From Dokdonella_A sp966248875 (GTDB taxonomy: Bacteria; Pseudomonadota; Gammaproteobacteria; Xanthomonadales; Rhodanobacteraceae), in assembly GCA_966248875.1 (NCBI GenBank), contig CBINBI010000043.1, positions 1 through 28,616 of the forward strand: a stretch of DNA of 28,616 bases, given 5' to 3'. The notes below the pieces were generated by a model. The model was not told the DNA's origin. It made no database searches and was given only the letters and a program-made list of their open reading frames with translations. This document shows, piece after piece, positions 25,003-28,616 of this stretch. A program made the position numbers and the translations under genes. Within the stretch, counting starts at the first letter, position 1. Each line of letters starts with the position of its first letter.

Positions 25003-25224
25003 CTACCCGCGGCCGCGCCAGACCTGGAAAAAACCGATCGCAAGACAGATCACGGCCGGCCAGAATGAAAAGAAGAACAGGAGCCCGGGTCCGATCGGAT
25101 TCGGGTTCGGATCGGGCCACAGGCCGAGCGACGCCAGAACGATGATGGCGAGGAGAGGCGTCCAGCCGACCAGCGCGATGATCGCTCCGATCTTGAACAA
25201 CCGATTGTCCCAGTACGCTTTCAT
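25003..25224 (-). CDS. Small two-helix membrane protein of unknown function
   Basis: A 73-residue protein with two hydrophobic segments (about residues 11-34 and 46-68) joined by a DPNPNPIGPG loop, ending in WRGRG. I do not recognise a family. A GGAGAGAG stretch lies just before ATG 25224 on this strand, which favours this start over an in-frame start 126 bp further upstream. It is followed by the reductase gene and preceded by the DUF2269-like gene on the same strand. Confidence 0.6.
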   Translation of the reverse strand: MKAYWDNRLFKIGAIIALVGWTPLLAIIVLASLGLWPDPNPNPIGPGLLFFFSFWPAVICLAIGFFQVWRGRG

Positions 25225-25353
25225 CGGCTCTCTCCAGAAGGCGGCGCCTGGCGGCATGAGTCTCGTGTCGTCAGCGCCTGGGCCTTGTCTCAGGAACGGT
25301 GCATGCGACTCACGATCGAACCCAGTGCCTCCATCGAGCGGCCGTGGCATTGA

Positions 25354-25848
25354 TCACGCCTTGCGAGCTCGCCACCGTCCACCCGGCTTGAACACCGCGA
25401 GCGTGGCCGCGACGATGAGAGCAATGACATCGTACGCGGCGCCGGCAATGAGCCGGCCTTCGGCTCCGCCCTGGCCGTTGCGCATCGCGATCATGCCGCC
25501 GCTCAGGACGAGCGCGCCGACCGCAATGACCGACAGGATCAGCACGAGCTTGGTCGTTACCCACGGATAGCGGAAAACGCCCCACCCCGTTCCGAGCCCG
25601 AGCAGCAGCCCGGTCAGCAGCGCCAAGAAACTCAGGGGCACGCCGAACAGGAACGCGAACATCCACAGCATTTCCCATGAGGCACGCGCGATCTCGGGGT
25701 CGCTCGTGATGGCGCCGCGAATGGCGACGGCGAGATAGCCGGCGGAGTCTCCGAGCAGGCCGACCGACACGATGATGTGCGCGGTCAGCACCAGCTTCCT
25801 CAGGAATGGCGACAGGCGCCGCCGGCTGCCTTGATCTTCTTCGCTCAC
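25354..25848 (-). CDS. DUF2269-like integral membrane protein
   Basis: A 164-residue protein with four hydrophobic helices (about 20-42, 62-85, 95-115 and 130-150). The opening LRKLVLTAHIIVSVGLLGDS and the central GTGWGVFRYPWVTTKLVLIL resemble DUF2269 membrane proteins, whose function is unknown. I chose GTG 25848: GGAGG lies 4 bases upstream (25853-25857 on this strand). A TTG six codons earlier is in frame but has no such site. The product ends in a basic tail, KPGGRWRARKA. Confidence 0.7.
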   Translation of the reverse strand: MSEEDQGSRRRLSPFLRKLVLTAHIIVSVGLLGDSAGYLAVAIRGAITSDPEIARASWEMLWMFAFLFGVPLSFLALLTGLLLGLGTGWGVFRYPWVTTKLVLILSVIAVGALVLSGGMIAMRNGQGGAEGRLIAGAAYDVIALIVAATLAVFKPGGRWRARKA

Positions 25849-25899
25849 ATCACCTCCATGGACCAACCACAGGCACTTTGAACGGGACGGATCGCCGGA

Positions 25900-26277
25900 T
25901 CAGGTGCTGCGAAGGCGAGCAAGCAGACCGCCCACACATGCGCCCGCAAGTGCCGCCGCAAAACCCGGCCCCAGTACCAGAATAATCTCGAATGGCCACA
26001 GGTTGTGCGAGGTGGCGTCCCGCAACACGTCATAGAGGACGCGAGCCATCACCGCTGCGGGGACTGCAGCGCCGACGATCAGCGTAGCGGGCCAGAGCCT
26101 GGCGGCGCCGACGACGCGCGGCAACGCCGCGAAACATGCAACCAGGACCAGCCCGAAACCCCATATGTCATCGGGAAGGGAAAGGCGCGCGTAGGGAATC
26201 CGCCAGTACGGCAAGCCGACGCCGAAGAAGGAGCCCGCGAAAGCCCAGGAGAGAATCGTGCTGCTCTTGGTGGACAT
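25900..26277 (-). CDS. Hypothetical integral membrane protein
   Basis: A 125-residue protein with about four hydrophobic segments, opening MSTKSSTILSWAFAGSFFGV. I do not recognise it. ATG 26277 places the first helix at the N-terminus; the open frame extends 20 codons upstream but adds only a basic stretch. The GGGGC next to the ATG is a poor ribosome site, so the start is uncertain. It belongs to a run of three small membrane proteins of unknown function on the same strand. Confidence 0.5.
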   Translation of the reverse strand: MSTKSSTILSWAFAGSFFGVGLPYWRIPYARLSLPDDIWGFGLVLVACFAALPRVVGAARLWPATLIVGAAVPAAVMARVLYDVLRDATSHNLWPFEIILVLGPGFAAALAGACVGGLLARLRST

Positions 26278-26354
26278 GCCCCGTGTGCTCCCTCGAGCGC
26301 AATTTCTGAACAATTTATCGTTTGCCGGGCTACGCATTCGCTGGCGCGGAGCCG

Positions 26355-26882
26355 CTACCCGGATTGCTGCTCCGGCAGATTCGAACGGATCAGCGCCGCG
26401 GTTTCAACGAGCTGCCTCGCAGAAACCCGGACCCGCTCGCGGCGCTCCGCATCCCCGCGTGGATCGTGCGGGGTGCCCCTTTCGCGTCCGGCGCCGTCGA
26501 AGGTAGCGAGTTGGGGCGGCCCAATGCCCCAGTCGCTGCCCTTCTGCCGCGGCACGACGTGGAAATGGAAATGCGGAGTCTCCTGACCGCTGTAGACGCC
26601 GTTGTTCTGGAACGTGAGGATGCCGAGCGGCCGATATGTTCTCACGAGCGCCTCCGCGACCCTCCTGGCCGCAATCATGATGGAGCGGCACTCCGCATCT
26701 GAAAGGTCGAGCAGCGTCGCGACGTGCCGGCGCGTGATGACGCAGCACTGGCCGACTTCGAACTGCCACGGATTGATTACGGTCAGCGTGTGCTCGCCTT
26801 CGTCGATGATCGCCCATCGTTCTTCACGACCGGCCATGCCTTCGCAGAGGTCGCACGGATCTCTTGTGGGGAGTTCGATCAT
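26355..26882 (-). CDS. HIT family (histidine triad) protein
   Basis: A 175-residue nucleotide-binding hydrolase or transferase of the HIT superfamily. The triad HFHFHVVPR is near residues 104-112 and is preceded by the conserved LTFQNNGVYSGQETP. The N-terminal CDLCEG (residues 10-15) may be half of a zinc site, as in many HIT proteins. The core ends by about residue 130, and the last 45 residues (RERGTPHDPRGDAERRERVR and onward) form an extension with a helical end. Family members act on nucleoside phosphoramidates or dinucleoside polyphosphates; the substrate here is open. Confidence 0.87.
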   Translation of the reverse strand: MIELPTRDPCDLCEGMAGREERWAIIDEGEHTLTVINPWQFEVGQCCVITRRHVATLLDLSDAECRSIMIAARRVAEALVRTYRPLGILTFQNNGVYSGQETPHFHFHVVPRQKGSDWGIGPPQLATFDGAGRERGTPHDPRGDAERRERVRVSARQLVETAALIRSNLPEQQSG

Positions 26883-27277
26883 TGCCCCTCTCCGATCGAG
26901 CTGGTTTGCCCGGCAACAGGCGCCGCGAGCGCCGTCACATGCCGAATGCGGTGTTCCACAAAGTCACACGCACAGCCGCTTGCGGAACCCTCGTGCTGCG
27001 TAGTACGAGTCCGCGCCGTTGTGATACGCGAACGCCCTCAGCGTCTCGATCGGTTCACGTTTCGCCTGCGGGTTCATCGGGTGCCGAGATGGGTGCCGTG
27101 CGTTGCCTCACCGAAAACCAGCGTGCCACTCCTGCGCCGGCCGTGGCGGCAGCGCGCGTGGCAGCGAAGTAGCTCCATCTGTTGCTCCATTCCCGCGCTC
27201 AGGCAGGCACACGTGTCGGCATACCCGCGTTCGTGCACCTCGTCCTTTTCGCCGAGAGTTGCACTCTGGTGCGAACA
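26883..27277. other. 395-bp region without a supported gene
   Basis: I find no convincing coding sequence on either strand. The longest frame with coding-like composition is 37 codons on the minus strand (27077 down to 26964, opening MNPQAKREPIETLRAFAYHN), without a ribosome site or known family. It could be a gene fragment. No tRNA, repeat array or terminator was recognised. Confidence 0.45.
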
Positions 27278-27760
27278 CTAGTCCGGCGACGCACCAGCGC
27301 CTGCACCGACTGCCGCCTGGTACCGCTTCAGCAGATCCGGATCGTCGATCGATCCGTGGTGATGGACCTGCCGCCACCGACCGTCGAGCTGTTTGAACAC
27401 GCGCGTCGTCCGGATCGCCAGCGCCAACGTCGTCTCGCCGGTCCGAAGCTCACCGCGCTCCCGCCCGACGGCGTAAAACACGTCGCCCGCTTCGTGCAGC
27501 GTGTAGTCATGAAACTCGACTCGCACGCGCGCGCCTCCTGTAAAGATCCGCTCGTAGACGGCCGAAATCTGCGGCCAACCGCGCACGATCCCGCCGACCG
27601 GATTGTCCATCGCGACGTCGTCGGTCCCCGCCTAGTTGCGCGCCATCGCCGCGAGGTCACGTCCGTTGAACGCGGCGTAGAACTCTGCAAGGGCGCGGCG
27701 CGTGTCCGACAGCTTCGCGAGGTCTTCCCGGCCCGTGATCGGCGTTTCCTCCGTTCGCAT
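27278..27760 (-). pseudogene. NTF2/SnoaL-like protein gene interrupted by an in-frame TAG
   Basis: Reading from ATG 27760, the frame gives MRTEETPITGREDLAKLSDT, RRALAEFYAAFNGRDLAAMA and RN, then TAG at 27634-27632, and continues in the same frame with AGTDDVAMDNPVGGIVRGWP through the full C-terminus to 27278. Together it makes a normal SnoaL/NTF2-like cone-barrel protein of about 160 residues: FY.AF..RDL in the first helix, DNPVGG..RGW..I, and WRQVHHHGSIDDPDLL at the end. The stop stands where relatives, as I know them, have Trp (AxNWAxTDD). A single G-to-A change from TGG to TAG would explain it. A shorter product starting at ATG 27610 would lack helix 1. Confidence 0.7.
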
Positions 27761-27845
27761 GCGGCGATTGTATCTCGGGTGGGCCGCAACTCCCTGTTGC
27801 TGCAGACGCAGTGGCGACGGAATCCGTGAGCCGCGCGAAGGCGCC

Positions 27846-28112
27846 TTAGCCGAGGACCTCGTTCCACTCGTGAAAGTGATACCGTGCAACCACGCCATTC
27901 AGAACGAACGGGTCGTCCCTGACGAACTCTTCGGCCGCTTCCCGGGTGGTGAAGACACCGAGAGCTCCCATCGGCGGGTTCCCGTAGAGACCCGCCATCA
28001 GCAGGACCCCACGCTTGTGGAACTCGTCGAGCCGCGCACGGTGAGCCGGAAAATGTTCGCGGGCCTTGAGCAGCCCGTCCGGGTCTGTCTCGTAGAACAT
28101 CAGGACCTTCAT
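27846..28112 (-). CDS. YCII-related (YciI-like) protein
   Basis: An 88-residue single-domain protein. MKVLMFYETDPDGLLKAREH, then FPAHRARLDEFHKRGVLLMA and GVFTTREAAEEFVRDDPF, is the YCII ferredoxin-like fold with the His (HFPAHRARLDEF) and the RDDPF motif that form the proposed active site. The role of these small enzymes is largely unknown. GGGAGGT lies just upstream of the ATG on this strand and fixes the start. It precedes the broken NTF2-like gene by 85 bp on the same strand. Confidence 0.85.
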   Translation of the reverse strand: MKVLMFYETDPDGLLKAREHFPAHRARLDEFHKRGVLLMAGLYGNPPMGALGVFTTREAAEEFVRDDPFVLNGVVARYHFHEWNEVLG

Positions 28113-28145
28113 TTGCGTACCTCCCGGCGGGGCCTGGCGCTTAGG

Positions 28146-28616
28146 TCAAAGCGCCGCGGCTTCAGATGTTTGAGACAGGAAACCGCGGAGCTTCTCCGAG
28201 TAGAGCTGCGGGTGTGACGCGAGGTGCTGGCGCATGATGGGAGAACCGGCCAATGCGGCCCGGACGAAGGACACCAGCGCCGGATCATTCTCTTTTCCGA
28301 AACTGTCCTTGAGCACGGCGATGTACTCCAGATAGTTCAGGAAGGTTTCCGCAATAGTGACGGCTCGGGCGTAGTCGGGATTCTCCGGCTGAATGACTTC
28401 TCCGTCGAACAGGTACTTGCGGAGATGCGGGTACTCGACCAGCTGCGAACGGAAAGTGGCAGCCTGTTCATAAGTCGCCGAGTGCGCCGCAATCTGCAAG
28501 GATCGCCTGAGATCCCGCAGCTGGAAATAGAGCAGCGGGATGCCGATGATCGCAATGATGACGACGTCCCCCCGTTTTTGAGTAGCACCGCGGTTTGGAG
28601 TCCAATCCCCCGAGAG
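28146..28616 (-). CDS. Hypothetical membrane-anchored protein (partial, start outside window)
   Basis: The frame is open from the window edge to the TGA at 28146, 156 codons. It has one transmembrane segment (VVIIAIIGIPLLYFQLR) about 20-37 residues from the edge, then a helical cytosolic part: SLQIAAHSATYEQAATFRSQ, YPHLRKYLFDG, FLNYLEYIAVLKDSFGKEND and SPIMRQHLASHPQLYSEKLR. No ATG, GTG or TTG start occurs in frame before the membrane segment, so the start probably lies beyond the window. The in-frame TTG at 28499 would remove the anchor. I do not recognise the family with confidence. Confidence 0.6.
   Translation of the reverse strand, partial: LSGDWTPNRGATQKRGDVVIIAIIGIPLLYFQLRDLRRSLQIAAHSATYEQAATFRSQLVEYPHLRKYLFDGEVIQPENPDYARAVTIAETFLNYLEYIAVLKDSFGKENDPALVSFVRAALAGSPIMRQHLASHPQLYSEKLRGFLSQTSEAAAL

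Noticed and set aside
26964..27077. 37-codon minus-strand frame
   Set aside because: It is coding-like in composition but has no ribosome site, no known family and no supporting context.
27632..27634. TAG read as pyrrolysine or another recoded amino acid
   Set aside because: No pyl genes or stem-loop signal are seen, and the position fits a Trp codon changed by one base.

Overview
This window (28.6 kb, very GC-rich) looks like chromosomal DNA of a Gram-negative proteobacterium. The evidence is the 3' end of rho, an opgG-opgH-opgD periplasmic glucan operon, a TolC/adaptor/RND efflux operon, several lipoproteins and outer-membrane proteins, and GGGATTC-type and TTCCCGC..GCGGGAA-type interspersed repeats of a style familiar from gamma- and betaproteobacteria such as Xanthomonadales. 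I cannot name the genus. I see no rRNA, tRNA, insertion sequence, integrase or CRISPR array.

Layout, left to right. The end of rho and a strong GC hairpin (1-132) are followed by the remnant of a secreted beta-strand-rich protein. On the minus strand come a WYL-domain regulator translationally coupled to a patatin-like phospholipase, and a DUF6498 membrane protein. Divergent from these is a plus-strand cluster: a cytoplasmic-type molybdopterin oxidoreductase (SoeA-like), an SLC13 permease with two RCK_C domains, a 16-cysteine ferredoxin-like subunit (SoeB-like) and a DmsC-type membrane anchor (SoeC-like). This fits a sulfite-oxidising SoeABC enzyme on the inner face of the membrane, feeding electrons to the quinone pool, with the permease moving sulfate or a related anion. 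A DUF481 outer-membrane protein follows.

The central part holds the overlapping opgG-opgH-opgD operon (minus), which makes and exports osmoregulated periplasmic glucans, and a divergent heavy-metal-type tripartite efflux operon (plus).

From 22.9 kb to the end the style changes. Here lie small, mostly single genes on the minus strand (lipoprotein, cupin, RibD-like reductase, small membrane proteins, HIT protein, YCII protein), mixed with broken genes: a VOC/glyoxalase gene with a frameshift and a missing C-terminus, and an NTF2-like gene with a TGG-to-TAG-type stop. A gap of almost 400 bp has no gene.

The most unusual feature is that interspersed repeats appear to sit in frame inside coding sequence. 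An inverted-repeat element encodes about 30-35 extra residues in SoeB, a hairpin repeat fragment lies inside SoeA, and a repeat-bearing spacer separates the adaptor and pump genes of the efflux operon while an open frame still bridges the two genes exactly.
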